In this document: one piece after another, positions 1 through 9,105 of the stretch
How positions within the stretch are numbered: the stretch's first letter is position 1
How the letters are laid out: the number at the start of each line of letters is the position of its first letter
Assembly: GCA_009786175.1 (NCBI GenBank)
Contig: WQTQ01000242.1
Span: 1 to 58,132 of the forward strand
Length of the DNA: 58,132 bases
Direction of reading: 5' to 3'
Source of the DNA: Bacillota bacterium
GTDB taxonomy: Bacteria > Bacillota_A > Clostridia > Lachnospirales > WQUN01
The notes under the pieces: generated by a model
Databases searched by the model: none
What the model was told of the DNA's origin: nothing
What the model saw: the letters and a program-made list of their open reading frames with translations, nothing else
Made by a program: the position numbers and the translations under genes

Positions 1-726
1 TTGGACGAACTATTCCTCTTCCCGCCGCGTATTTTTGTACGCAACCCAACTTTAAGCAATTTCTCAGACATGGTTATGCTCTTGCAGCAGTCATGGGTTC
101 CTTTTTCCAGGTATATTCTTAACTCGTTTATCTACACCGGGTTTGGCACAGTGGGGCACTTGATATTTGCTTCCATGGCCGCGTACCCGCTGGCAAAAAA
201 CAATTTCCCCGGTAAAGGTATTTTATTCTCCATGGTTGTTCTCGCGCTAATGTTTACAGGGCACGTTACGGGTATCCCCAACTTCCTGATTATTACCGCC
301 CTGGGGCTTAACAATACCTACTTGGCAATTATCCTGCCCGCTTTCCAGGCTGCCCTTGGCTTGTACCTGATGAGACAGTTTATGGAACAAATACCGGATT
401 CCTTAATAGAATCCGCAAGGCTGGACGGTGCCAACGAGTTTTTTATCTGGCGCAAAATAGTAATGCCTAACGTAAAGCCTGCGTGGCTAACACTTATTAT
501 CCTAATGTTCCAAGGAATGTGGGGTAACACAGGCGGTATTCTTATCCGCAGCGAGCAGTTAAGGCCACTGCCATTTGCACTCCATCAGCTTGCGGGAGGT
601 CAGATTGCCCGCGCGGGTGTTGGTGCGGCAGTTATGCTAATAATGATGATTGTGCCTGTAACATTTTTTATAGTTTCACAATCTCAAATGATTGAAACGA
701 TGGCCACATCCGGTATGAAGGATTAA
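1..726 (+). CDS. Carbohydrate ABC transporter permease, MalG type (5' partial)
   Basis: Inner-membrane subunit of a CUT1-class sugar importer. The 241 visible residues contain several hydrophobic segments and the cytoplasmic EAA loop (ESARLDGANEFFIWRKIVMP, about residues 136-155) that contacts the ATPase. Family members are usually 270-300 residues, so the N-terminus most likely lies upstream; the TTG at base 1 is probably internal. The C-terminus (MIETMATSGMKD) is intact. Its MalF-type partner is expected just outside the window. It is followed 16 bp later by the NHL protein gene, which suggests one transcript. The substrate cannot be read from the sequence. Confidence 0.88.
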   Translation: MDELFLFPPRIFVRNPTLSNFSDMVMLLQQSWVPFSRYILNSFIYTGFGTVGHLIFASMAAYPLAKNNFPGKGILFSMVVLALMFTGHVTGIPNFLIITALGLNNTYLAIILPAFQAALGLYLMRQFMEQIPDSLIESARLDGANEFFIWRKIVMPNVKPAWLTLIILMFQGMWGNTGGILIRSEQLRPLPFALHQLAGGQIARAGVGAAVMLIMMIVPVTFFIVSQSQMIETMATSGMKD

Positions 727-742
727 TGAAAGGGGTATAAGC

Positions 743-2203
743 ATGAAAAAACTTGTTATTTTATTATTGGTCTTTATCCTTGTAATGGCTCCTGCTGCCC
801 CTGTATTTGCGGATACGCCGTACCAGGGTTTCAGCTATAACTTCTGGGCGGGTATGACCCCCGCGCCTGTAGCTTATGTGCCGCTGCGCTCATTTGTGCT
901 GCAGGATATTTGTCCCGACCTTGGGGAAATGACCGAGGCTACGTCTTTGCATGTAGACCCGGAAAATAACATTTTCCTTATAGACAGCGGAAACCATAGA
1001 ATTATTGTTTTTGACGAAGATCTAAACTTAGTGGATGAAATGCGCGGTTTTTATCGGAATGGGCAGTGGAGTTCTTTCAACCGCCCCACAGGCGTGTTTG
1101 TTACCCATGAAATGCAATTGTATATTTCTGATACTCATAATCACCGTATTGTGGTGTTAGACCGGGACCGTAATTTTGTAAGGGAAATTCTTGCCCCGGA
1201 AATTGGCGGGCGCGAAGAGGATTTTGTGTTCCTACCCCTTCACATTGTTGTAGACCGGGGCGGCCGTACATTTGTAATTGTACAGCGCGAGTTTGAAGGC
1301 ATTATGCAATTTAACGCCGAAGGCGAGTTTATTGGCTACTTTGGCACAATAAACGTAGGCTTTAACCCCATAGATATGTTCTGGCGTATGTTTATGACCC
1401 AGGAGCAGCGTTCCCGTCAACGACTGTTTATACCTACAGAGTTCCAGGGTATGGACATAGACGATTACGGATTCATTTTTACAACAAATATCGAAAGATG
1501 GGCACGTGCCAACCAGGTTATGCGCCTTAACCCACGGGGCGAAAACGTCATTAGAAACTTAAACGACAATGTAAGATTAAGCGGTTCTCAAAACTTCCGT
1601 GGCGGCGGAACATTGGCAGGTCCTTCTGTGTTAATTGACGTTGCCGCAATGTCACACGGCATGTTTGTAACCCTGGACTCTACCCGCGGCAGGATTTATA
1701 CCTACGACCAGGAAGGTAACATGCTTCACGCAATTGCCGGTACCGGGGCCATGCAAGGGATGGCCCGCAGGCCCATATCTATTGTAATCTTAAATGATGA
1801 CTATCTTGTTTTGGATGCTCATGGCCGCGGCAGAATTACTCAGTTTACGCCAACAGAATATGGGGCCTTAATTAATGCAGCCGTACGCGCAAGGTATGAT
1901 GGCGATGAGGCTGCGGCAGTTGCCGCATGGCGCAGGCTTGTAGAGCTTGACGAAAATTTTGCACTGGCTTGGTCCGGTATCGGGCGTACAATGCTTGCCT
2001 CCGGTGATAATGTCCAGGCCATGTACTACTTGCGCAGGGGCATGGACGTTCGTTATTACTCAGTTGCTTTTAGGCGGCACAGGCTTGACACGATGCAAAA
2101 TGTTCTTCCTACTGTACTAACAATTGCGGTTTTTATACCGGTGATTGTTATAATCGCAAAAATTGTGCTCCGGTTTAGGAAGAAGGGGGCTGCCGCCACA
2201 TGA
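743..2203 (+). CDS. Membrane-anchored extracytoplasmic NHL/TPR-repeat protein
   Basis: 486 residues. An N-terminal signal peptide (about residues 1-23) is followed by a beta-propeller-like region with NHL-type strands (for example NIFLIDSGNHRIIVFDEDLN and QLYISDTHNHRIVVLDRDRN) over about residues 60-370. A TPR-like helical pair (about 375-435) and a single C-terminal membrane helix (about 455-475) with a basic tail follow. The topology implies an outside domain tethered to the membrane. The start follows a good GAAAGGGG site. The stop overlaps the next gene (ATGA), so the two are translationally coupled. It probably serves as an accessory or scaffold for the surrounding sugar transport operon, but the role is inferred only from context. 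Confidence 0.75.
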   Translation: MKKLVILLLVFILVMAPAAPVFADTPYQGFSYNFWAGMTPAPVAYVPLRSFVLQDICPDLGEMTEATSLHVDPENNIFLIDSGNHRIIVFDEDLNLVDEMRGFYRNGQWSSFNRPTGVFVTHEMQLYISDTHNHRIVVLDRDRNFVREILAPEIGGREEDFVFLPLHIVVDRGGRTFVIVQREFEGIMQFNAEGEFIGYFGTINVGFNPIDMFWRMFMTQEQRSRQRLFIPTEFQGMDIDDYGFIFTTNIERWARANQVMRLNPRGENVIRNLNDNVRLSGSQNFRGGGTLAGPSVLIDVAAMSHGMFVTLDSTRGRIYTYDQEGNMLHAIAGTGAMQGMARRPISIVILNDDYLVLDAHGRGRITQFTPTEYGALINAAVRARYDGDEAAAVAAWRRLVELDENFALAWSGIGRTMLASGDNVQAMYYLRRGMDVRYYSVAFRRHRLDTMQNVLPTVLTIAVFIPVIVIIAKIVLRFRKKGAAAT

Positions 2204-2835
2204 GTGTTATAAAAAGGATATTCGGCTTTTACAGGCTGCCTCTATACATTCTTATTCACCCGGTTGATGGCTTTTATGCCATGAAGTTTGAAGGCAAGGG
2301 TACGGTTAAAGTAGCAATTTTTAACTTTTTCCTACTGTGCGTGGCTACAGCTTTTAACATGCAATACACATCGATAATTGTCAGCCAACGTCACCCACTG
2401 GGAATAAACAGTTTTAGGGAAATTTCAATTTTAGTAGTCGCGCTCGTGTTGTTTAGTGTGGCCAATTGGTCGGTAACGTGCTTAACAAATGGGGAAGGTC
2501 GCTTTAAGGATATAATAATGGCGGTATGCTACTCGGTTACGCCGCTTATATTTACCCTTGTTCCTGCCACTATTTTAAGTAATTTCATTTCCCAGGAAGA
2601 AACAGGATTTTACCATATGCTTCTTTCCGTAGGCGTAATGTATTTTGTCTTCCTGGTTTTCCTTGGGCTGGTAACAGTACACAACTACACAGTAGTCAAA
2701 GCCCTGTTAACGATAGGTTTCACGTTTGTGGCCATTTTGGTTATCGTCTTCCTTGTAACTTTGCTGTTTACGCTTTGGCAGCAGCTGTACCATTTTGCGT
2801 ATAGTGTGTATACAGAAATAATATTCCGAAGTTGA
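2200..2835 (+). CDS. Yip1-family-like integral membrane protein
   Basis: 211 residues with about five hydrophobic helices. The N-terminal motif HPVDGFYAMKFEGKGTV is typical of Yip1-domain proteins found in Firmicutes sugar-transport operons. It starts at an ATG overlapping the stop of the upstream NHL gene and lies 19 bp before the DUF5696 gene, so it sits in one transcription unit with them. No catalytic residues are visible. The bacterial role of this family is unknown; the constant partnership with ABC permeases suggests a membrane accessory function (inference). Confidence 0.7.
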   Translation: MSVIKRIFGFYRLPLYILIHPVDGFYAMKFEGKGTVKVAIFNFFLLCVATAFNMQYTSIIVSQRHPLGINSFREISILVVALVLFSVANWSVTCLTNGEGRFKDIIMAVCYSVTPLIFTLVPATILSNFISQEETGFYHMLLSVGVMYFVFLVFLGLVTVHNYTVVKALLTIGFTFVAILVIVFLVTLLFTLWQQLYHFAYSVYTEIIFRS

Positions 2836-2854
2836 CAGGGGAGGGTGATAACTG

Positions 2855-5515
2855 ATGAAATTTTCTATATCTGACAGAACAAAAAGAAAATGGCGTAATA
2901 GGTTTATATTTGTTGCCGTAGTGGCCGTTGGGTTTTTTGCTTATTGGTTGTACATTAACAGTTTTGACATTTATGACTTCCATCACTTAACCCAAACAAT
3001 TGATTTGGGTCCTGCAAGGCCATTCGAGCCACTAGAAACGGAAAATGTAAGGGTTCCCGGGATGGTTTTGGCGGCAGAAAATGAATATCTGGCTTTGTAT
3101 GTTAACGAGTACACAACCGCTATAGCCGTATTTGATAAACGAAATGGGTACACGTGGTTTGCCAGCCCGCCGGGCACAAACCAAGACCCTATTGCAAACC
3201 CGTTCGAACGTAATACAATGCGCTCCCCTGTTGGGTTCCGTTTCTTGGACGAGGGTAGAAGGCGTCAATGGCGTTGGCTTTACCAAGATGCCATTTATCA
3301 CGAGCAATTTAAAATATTTTCTATCCCAAACGGTGTACGTTTCACATACGAAATCGGTAACCTGGATATAGGAATAGACGCAATACCGTTCTTTATAGAA
3401 AGGGATTATTTCTACGAGCGGTTTATGTACCCGGCTATGGAGCGTGCTGCGGACGGCGACACTTCCGACCGCAATATTTTACGCCAGTTTTGGCACCCAT
3501 CACGGGATGAAGATTTTGAAGGCTTTTATCAAATGACGGAAGGTATACGCGGTTCCCGTATAAATACCAACAACATGCTTGACATATTTTACAGGGCCGG
3601 TTGGACAATAGAAGATACACTTGCCGCCAACGAACTATCCGGTGCGGAAGTGGAAATTAGCTTCGATTTCTTCGATATGGCACTGGAGTTTGCGCTGGAT
3701 GGGGATAGGCTGATTGCTAACCTGCCTCTTACAGAGTTTACAACGGAATCCCCCGTACAAGCTTATGATATGCATTTTATGCAGTTTTTTGGTGCGGGCG
3801 GTGCAGATGTAGACGGGTTTATACTTGTACCAAGCGGCTCCGGCGGTATTATCAACTTTAATAACGGCGGCCACAGGGAAGACCCGTTTAGAAGCAACAT
3901 GTACGGCATGGACTTTATGATAAATATTATCCGCCCGCAGGTAATGCAGCATACGCGCCTTCCTGTAATAGGCATACAAAATGACGGCGCGGCAATTCTT
4001 GCCCATGTAGTTAACGGGCGGGCATTGGCCACAGTAAATGCGGATGTTGCCGGGCGTACAAACTCTTACAACCGTGCTTGGTTCAGCTTTACGCTTCGCA
4101 CTTCCCAGACCCTTAACATGGACGGCATCCCCGGTGCTTCCGGCGACTTAACCGTTGTACAAGAAGAAAAGTACCAAGGCGACATTACGGTAATTTATCA
4201 TTTCTTGGCAGGAGACAACCCCGGTTTAGGAGAAATGGCGCAGGCATACCAGCAATTTTTGGTAGACACCGGCGTATTAACCCCCCTTGACGGCCCCGGT
4301 GACCGTACATTTTACTTGGATGTGGTGGGGGCGATTGGTGTAACGGAGCATTTCCTTGGCACACCATATGAAACAACCCGCATTATGTCTACAATCGAAG
4401 ACGCTGACATGTTTGTAGATTTGCTGAACGCAGAGGGTATTGACAATATTCAGATGCAATTACACGGTTGGTTTAACCGTGGGGTAAACCACGATGTGGC
4501 CAAGAATATAAGAATGATTAATAACGTAGGCAGACCCCGGGACATTTTAGATTTAAATGACCGCCTGCAAGCTGCAGGCGGGGGCCTTAACCCCGTAGTA
4601 AACTTCCATCGTGTTATGTGGGGCAGAAGGGGTACCCGTAACATAAATATGGCCTTTGAAATTGCCCAGGATCTTTCAGGTATGTCCGGGTTTATCGGCG
4701 GCGGTTCGCGGGAGTTTCTAAGTATGCGCTGGGGGGTTAGTTGGTCTGATTATTTCGCACTGGTTCACCCGGGTGTACTCCCATTCCACATGGACGACTT
4801 CCTGCCTGCATATGAACGCAGGCTTGGCATGGATAACCTGGCCATATCGGATTTAGGCGATTTCCTGGTGGAAAGCTTCCATCGCCGCAATGCCGTAAAC
4901 AGGGAAAGTTCCATGCATATTGTTGCAGAGCAAATGGGACGTATGCAAGAGCAAATTCCTAACTTGGTTGTATTTGGCGGTAACGACTATTCTCTGCCGT
5001 TTGCTTCCCACTTGGTAGGCGTACCAACAGAGGCGGATATGTTCCACATTATCGACTACGAAGTACCGTTCTACTCTATGGTTGTACACGGCTTTGTTGA
5101 ATTTGCAGGGGTTCCAGCAAACCAACGGGAGCATTACGACCCCCTAAGCCATCTTCTTAACAGCATGACAACCGGTGCTTCCCCAAGGTATACCTTTACG
5201 GCAGAGCCTACACGTGCCGCCCAGTTTACGGCCCACGAGAGATTGTATTCTTCCCATTACCAAACCTGGTTAAGGCCCGCGGTAGAACATTACCGTGTGT
5301 TTAACAACGTATTCCGAAATTTACGGGCAGAACGCATGGTAGATTTTCAAGTTTTAGCCAGTGACCCATTATTTGTCGGCACTACAAGCCAGGTAACTGT
5401 TACCGAGTTTAGTGACGGTACACGCATTTATGTAAATAACACAAACAGGCCTTTTGAAGCAGATGGTGTGACCATTCCTGCAAGATGGTTTGAAGTCAGA
5501 GGGGGTCAACAGTAA
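2855..5515 (+). CDS. DUF5696-type large membrane-anchored extracytoplasmic protein
   Basis: 886 residues. A basic N-terminus and one membrane helix (about residues 14-34) are followed by a long soluble region that should face outside. The N-terminal third is beta-rich; the C-terminal part (about 480-880) looks like a TIM-barrel/glycosidase-like fold (segments such as LPFHMDDFLPAYERRLG and VFGGNDYSLPFASHLVG), but I cannot name catalytic residues. This combination resembles DUF5696 proteins. It sits between the Yip1 gene and two sugar permeases (TAATG overlap with the next gene) and has a strong GGGAGGGTGA site. A sugar-handling or sensing role is plausible but unproven. Confidence 0.68.
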   Translation: MKFSISDRTKRKWRNRFIFVAVVAVGFFAYWLYINSFDIYDFHHLTQTIDLGPARPFEPLETENVRVPGMVLAAENEYLALYVNEYTTAIAVFDKRNGYTWFASPPGTNQDPIANPFERNTMRSPVGFRFLDEGRRRQWRWLYQDAIYHEQFKIFSIPNGVRFTYEIGNLDIGIDAIPFFIERDYFYERFMYPAMERAADGDTSDRNILRQFWHPSRDEDFEGFYQMTEGIRGSRINTNNMLDIFYRAGWTIEDTLAANELSGAEVEISFDFFDMALEFALDGDRLIANLPLTEFTTESPVQAYDMHFMQFFGAGGADVDGFILVPSGSGGIINFNNGGHREDPFRSNMYGMDFMINIIRPQVMQHTRLPVIGIQNDGAAILAHVVNGRALATVNADVAGRTNSYNRAWFSFTLRTSQTLNMDGIPGASGDLTVVQEEKYQGDITVIYHFLAGDNPGLGEMAQAYQQFLVDTGVLTPLDGPGDRTFYLDVVGAIGVTEHFLGTPYETTRIMSTIEDADMFVDLLNAEGIDNIQMQLHGWFNRGVNHDVAKNIRMINNVGRPRDILDLNDRLQAAGGGLNPVVNFHRVMWGRRGTRNINMAFEIAQDLSGMSGFIGGGSREFLSMRWGVSWSDYFALVHPGVLPFHMDDFLPAYERRLGMDNLAISDLGDFLVESFHRRNAVNRESSMHIVAEQMGRMQEQIPNLVVFGGNDYSLPFASHLVGVPTEADMFHIIDYEVPFYSMVVHGFVEFAGVPANQREHYDPLSHLLNSMTTGASPRYTFTAEPTRAAQFTAHERLYSSHYQTWLRPAVEHYRVFNNVFRNLRAERMVDFQVLASDPLFVGTTSQVTVTEFSDGTRIYVNNTNRPFEADGVTIPARWFEVRGGQQ

Positions 5516-6450
5516 TGAGCGCGACAGCTAAAATAGTAAAAAGAAGAAAAGGAATGACCCTTCGCAGGCGCGAAATGGTATCCGGTTTGTTGTTTATTTC
5601 ACCTTGGCTTATTGGTGTGACATTTTTCTTCCTGATAAACTTGATTCAGGCGGGCAGGTACAGTTTTAACGACATTGTAATAGACAGGGTTTACGGCGGT
5701 TTTTCCCTTTATGGTGTTGGGTTGGCTCACTTCCGTAATATTTTTCTGGAACATGGTACCTTTAACCGGCAGTTGTTTACATCCATAGGTGCTATGGTTA
5801 TCAGCGTACCGCTAATCATATTTTTCAGTTTGTTGATGGCGGTTATTTTAAACAGGGAATTTATGGCCCGCGGCCTGGTTCGTGCAATATTTTTTCTTCC
5901 TGTTGTAATGGCAACCGCGGCTATTGTCAGCACAATGGAATTAATTATGGGTATGATGCTTGGCGGTATAACCTCTATCCCGCCGGACATGATGCGGGAG
6001 GCCCAAGGTTTTAATGCCCAGGCTATTGCATTTATGCTTGTGCAATTTGGTATGCCGATGCAAATTGTGCAATACATTGTACAGGCGATTGCCATGCTGC
6101 ATGATACAATCCGCGCTTCCGGTGTGCAAATTTTAATATTCCTTGCGGCATTGCAGGCGATAACGCCTTCTATGTACGAGGTTGCGCAAATTGAAGGGGC
6201 AACAGGTTATGAAACATTTTGGAAAATTACCATTCCTATGGTTAGCCCGTTAATTCTTACAAACGTTGTGTATACTATTGTAGATTCTTACCAGCACAGC
6301 CCGGTTGTAGAAATGGCTCGTACGATGGCCTTTACAAACCAGAATTTTGGCGTGGCTTCTGCAATGAGTATTACCAGCTCGCTTTTGGCTTGTCTTGTAC
6401 TGCTGATTATAGGCTGGACGGTTTCAAAGTTTGTATTCTATTACAACTAG
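5515..6450 (+). CDS. Sugar ABC transporter permease, MalF/UgpA type
   Basis: 311 residues with about six membrane helices and the EAA loop (YEVAQIEGATGYETFWKITI, about residues 219-238). It begins in a TAATG overlap with the DUF5696 gene and pairs with the MalG-type permease 13 bp downstream to form the translocation pore of a CUT1 importer. No ATPase gene is present in the operon; such systems in Firmicutes often share an MsmX/MsmK-type ATPase encoded elsewhere (family knowledge). The periplasmic loop between the early helices is unusually long, about 50 residues around the GGITSIPPDMMREAQGF region. Confidence 0.88.
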   Translation: MSATAKIVKRRKGMTLRRREMVSGLLFISPWLIGVTFFFLINLIQAGRYSFNDIVIDRVYGGFSLYGVGLAHFRNIFLEHGTFNRQLFTSIGAMVISVPLIIFFSLLMAVILNREFMARGLVRAIFFLPVVMATAAIVSTMELIMGMMLGGITSIPPDMMREAQGFNAQAIAFMLVQFGMPMQIVQYIVQAIAMLHDTIRASGVQILIFLAALQAITPSMYEVAQIEGATGYETFWKITIPMVSPLILTNVVYTIVDSYQHSPVVEMARTMAFTNQNFGVASAMSITSSLLACLVLLIIGWTVSKFVFYYN

Positions 6451-6463
6451 GAGGTAGAAAGAT

Positions 6464-7459
6464 ATGATGCCGTTAAAACGAAGAGCTCAAAATGTTCAGG
6501 CATGGACTCAATCTGCCACCTATACTAATACAGTACAAAAATGGTCCGGGCGTTTAAAAAACTTCATTATAGGAATTTGTTTGGCCATTATTGTTACCGG
6601 CGTTTGCTATATTATTTTAAGCCCCATAATAGGGATAGTTTCACGGGCCTTTATGTCTTCTGTAGATTTGGCTAACCCGCTGATTTTCCTTATCCCGGAA
6701 AATTTCACTGTTGAAAATATAATATTCGCCTACCGCCATATGAATTATCTTCCCACTCTTATTATGACCTTATCCTTTGCCTTGCTGTTTTCCGTAATCC
6801 ATGTGGTAATTACATCATTGGTTGGCTACGGTTTTGCAAGGTTTAAATTCCCCGGTGTAAATATATTATTTGCCCTGTGTATTTTAACAATTGTTGTACC
6901 GGTGCAAACTTTCATGGTTCCTATGTTTCTTAACTTCCGCTATTTTATGGGGCGGGACGAGTGGAACTTAATTGGGCCCGCAACTGTTTTAGGTATCCAA
7001 ATGCCGTGGTCTTGGTCATTCCTGTTACTTACCGTAACAGGTGTAGGCCTAAGATCCGGGTTGTATATTTATATTTTCCGTCAATTTTTTAGGGGTTTGC
7101 CGAAGGAAATTGAAGAAGCCGCCTTTATAGACGGCGCGGGGCCGTTTTATACCTATTTAAAGGTTATGATTCCCAATGCGGTTCCGGCAATAGTTACTGT
7201 ATTCCTTTTTGCCTTTGTATGGCATTACAACGATACCTTCTACTCGGCACTGCTAATTACAGGCAACCGTTTTATGGCTACAATGTTGTCGGGCTTGGCC
7301 CCAACATTTAACCTTGCGGAAGATGTAAACAACCCCCTTGTTACGCAGCTTGTAGTATTTTCCGGCGTATTGCTTACAATCGCCCCAGTTTTGACAATCT
7401 ACTTGTTCCTGCAGCGTTACTTCATTGAAGGACTGGAGCGCAGCGGGATTGTAGGTTAA
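6464..7459 (+). CDS. Carbohydrate ABC transporter permease, MalG/UgpE type
   Basis: 331 residues. A 30-residue soluble N-terminus precedes about six membrane helices, and the EAA loop (IEEAAFIDGAGPFYTYLKVM) lies at about residues 217-236. The C-terminus LQRYFIEGLERSGIVG is the classical end of CUT1 permeases. It follows an AGGAGGTAG site and forms the second half of the pore with the upstream permease. Two solute-binding lipoproteins follow, which together with the two permeases complete one importer apart from the ATPase. Confidence 0.9.
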   Translation: MMPLKRRAQNVQAWTQSATYTNTVQKWSGRLKNFIIGICLAIIVTGVCYIILSPIIGIVSRAFMSSVDLANPLIFLIPENFTVENIIFAYRHMNYLPTLIMTLSFALLFSVIHVVITSLVGYGFARFKFPGVNILFALCILTIVVPVQTFMVPMFLNFRYFMGRDEWNLIGPATVLGIQMPWSWSFLLLTVTGVGLRSGLYIYIFRQFFRGLPKEIEEAAFIDGAGPFYTYLKVMIPNAVPAIVTVFLFAFVWHYNDTFYSALLITGNRFMATMLSGLAPTFNLAEDVNNPLVTQLVVFSGVLLTIAPVLTIYLFLQRYFIEGLERSGIVG

Positions 7460-7512
7460 TATAGGCTTTTAGCCAAATAAATTTTTTCAAAAAGAAGGAG
7501 GAAATGCGAAAA

Positions 7513-9006
7513 ATGAAAGCATTTCGGAAAGTAAGTTTGTTAATCGCTGCAGTACTGGTGCTGGTATTATTACTGGCCGCTTGTAGTGGTAACGATAACG
7601 GCACAGCAACACCACCTGCAGCAACACCGGGTAACGAAGCCCCACCGCCTCCGCCGCCTGCGGCAGAAGATCCAACTGCTGCAGAAGCCCCAACAGAAGA
7701 CGAAGCCCCCAGACGCTTTGGCGCGCACGAGCCAAGAGATTTGGGCGGACGTACAATTCTTGCAGGTAACTGGTGGTCAGGTACCATTCCTTTTTCTGCC
7801 TTTGACTGGGATGAGCCCGACCCGGCTACAGCAGGCAACTACTTTATGGCAAGACTAATTTGGGACAACGCTCAGCGCGTTTATGCGGAATACAACTTCA
7901 ACATTGAAGAAATTATTCTTAGTTATGATGAAATGCTGCCTACATTAACATCTTCCATTCTGGCAGGTGCCCCTTTTGCGGACATAGTTCTGCTTGGCGG
8001 CGGTATGCAGCTTTCTGCCATTATGGGCGACCTTATTATGCCTCTGGACCACATTGACCTGCCCGGTTCTGATATTTTGGGCCCGCAAATTTACGGCCAG
8101 GTATTAACAGAAGCTTTTGGCTACAGATGGTCTTTCTGGGATAACCGCCCGGAAGTTAACAGCCATTTTATTGTCGTTAATCTTGACATTATCAATGCAA
8201 TTGGTGCGCCAAACCCTGTAGACCTTTACAACCGCGGTCAATGGACATGGGATAACATGCTTGAGATTATGCGCTTGGCAACCCGTGACACCACAGGCGA
8301 CGGCGTAATTGACCAATGGGGTATTGCAGCCCAACCGGGCGACATTGTATCCTTGGCTGTTGGTGCCAACGATGGACGTATTATGACAGACGACAGACAA
8401 TACTGGATGGACCATCCTGCTACAATCGAAGCTTTTGAATTTATGGAAGTTATTTTCCGTGAAGGCTTGTGGCAGTATGACCCTGTACTTGGTATGGATG
8501 TGGGTGACTGGGGCCGTAACTTCTTTGCGTGGCAAGACGGTCAATCTGCGTTGGGTGTGGCTGCGACATGGTCTATGAACAACGGAGATTTGCCATTTGA
8601 GTTTGCTGCGGTTCCATTCCCGCTGGGTCCATCAAACACATCCGGCCGTGTTGGTTTAACCGGCGCGATTCAAGGCTTGACATTCCCACACGGTTCATCA
8701 TGGGATGCAGTAGACATTTTGCGTGTAGTTGAAGAGTTTATGTTTTGGCCGGGCGACGAGCCTGAACTAATGCTTGAAGACGGTCTTGGATGGCCACGCG
8801 GAATTTACTTGACAGAAGAAGACGTGCAGCGTGTTGCAGCACTGGGACGCAACTTTAATGTATGTATTAGTATGAACGTACCGCAATATAACTGGATTTT
8901 TGGCGGCTTTGTGCAGCACTTTGCTGACCAATCTATGACAGTTTTGCAAGCGGTAGAAACATACCGCGGTCTTTCACAAGAGCGGTTAGATAATTTCTTT
9001 AACTGA
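7513..9006 (+). CDS. Extracellular solute-binding lipoprotein (CUT1 type), copy 1
   Basis: A lipoprotein signal (lipobox LLAAC, the Cys near residue 24) is followed by a low-complexity Pro/Ala/Glu linker (about 35-65, six consecutive Pro) and then a family 1-like sugar-binding domain to the C-terminus, 497 residues in all. I place the start at ATG 7513 because AGGAGG ends at 7501, only 2 bases before the ATG at 7504 but 11 before 7513; 7504 would add three residues. It is closely related along its whole length to the next gene, so the pair is a tandem duplication. It is expected to be anchored outside the membrane and to feed the permeases at 5515-7459. Confidence 0.88.
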   Translation: MKAFRKVSLLIAAVLVLVLLLAACSGNDNGTATPPAATPGNEAPPPPPPAAEDPTAAEAPTEDEAPRRFGAHEPRDLGGRTILAGNWWSGTIPFSAFDWDEPDPATAGNYFMARLIWDNAQRVYAEYNFNIEEIILSYDEMLPTLTSSILAGAPFADIVLLGGGMQLSAIMGDLIMPLDHIDLPGSDILGPQIYGQVLTEAFGYRWSFWDNRPEVNSHFIVVNLDIINAIGAPNPVDLYNRGQWTWDNMLEIMRLATRDTTGDGVIDQWGIAAQPGDIVSLAVGANDGRIMTDDRQYWMDHPATIEAFEFMEVIFREGLWQYDPVLGMDVGDWGRNFFAWQDGQSALGVAATWSMNNGDLPFEFAAVPFPLGPSNTSGRVGLTGAIQGLTFPHGSSWDAVDILRVVEEFMFWPGDEPELMLEDGLGWPRGIYLTEEDVQRVAALGRNFNVCISMNVPQYNWIFGGFVQHFADQSMTVLQAVETYRGLSQERLDNFFN

Positions 9007-9021
9007 TAAGTCCTTCATAAA

Positions 9022-9045
9022 CTACCCCCTGATATCAGGGGGTAG
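9022..9045. repeat. Intergenic palindrome, copy a
   Basis: A perfect 24-bp palindrome with core CCCCCTGATATCAGGGGG, 16 bp after the stop of the first binding-protein gene. It belongs to a five-copy family (others at 15773, 37917, 40683 and 52065). It lacks a following T-run, so it is not a canonical rho-independent terminator. It may act as a mRNA-end hairpin, a REP-like element or a protein-binding site. Confidence 0.85.
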
Positions 9046-9105
9046 ACCTAACAACCCTAAATAAACAGGGATAAATTCATTACAAAACCAAAAGGAGGAA
9101 GTTAA

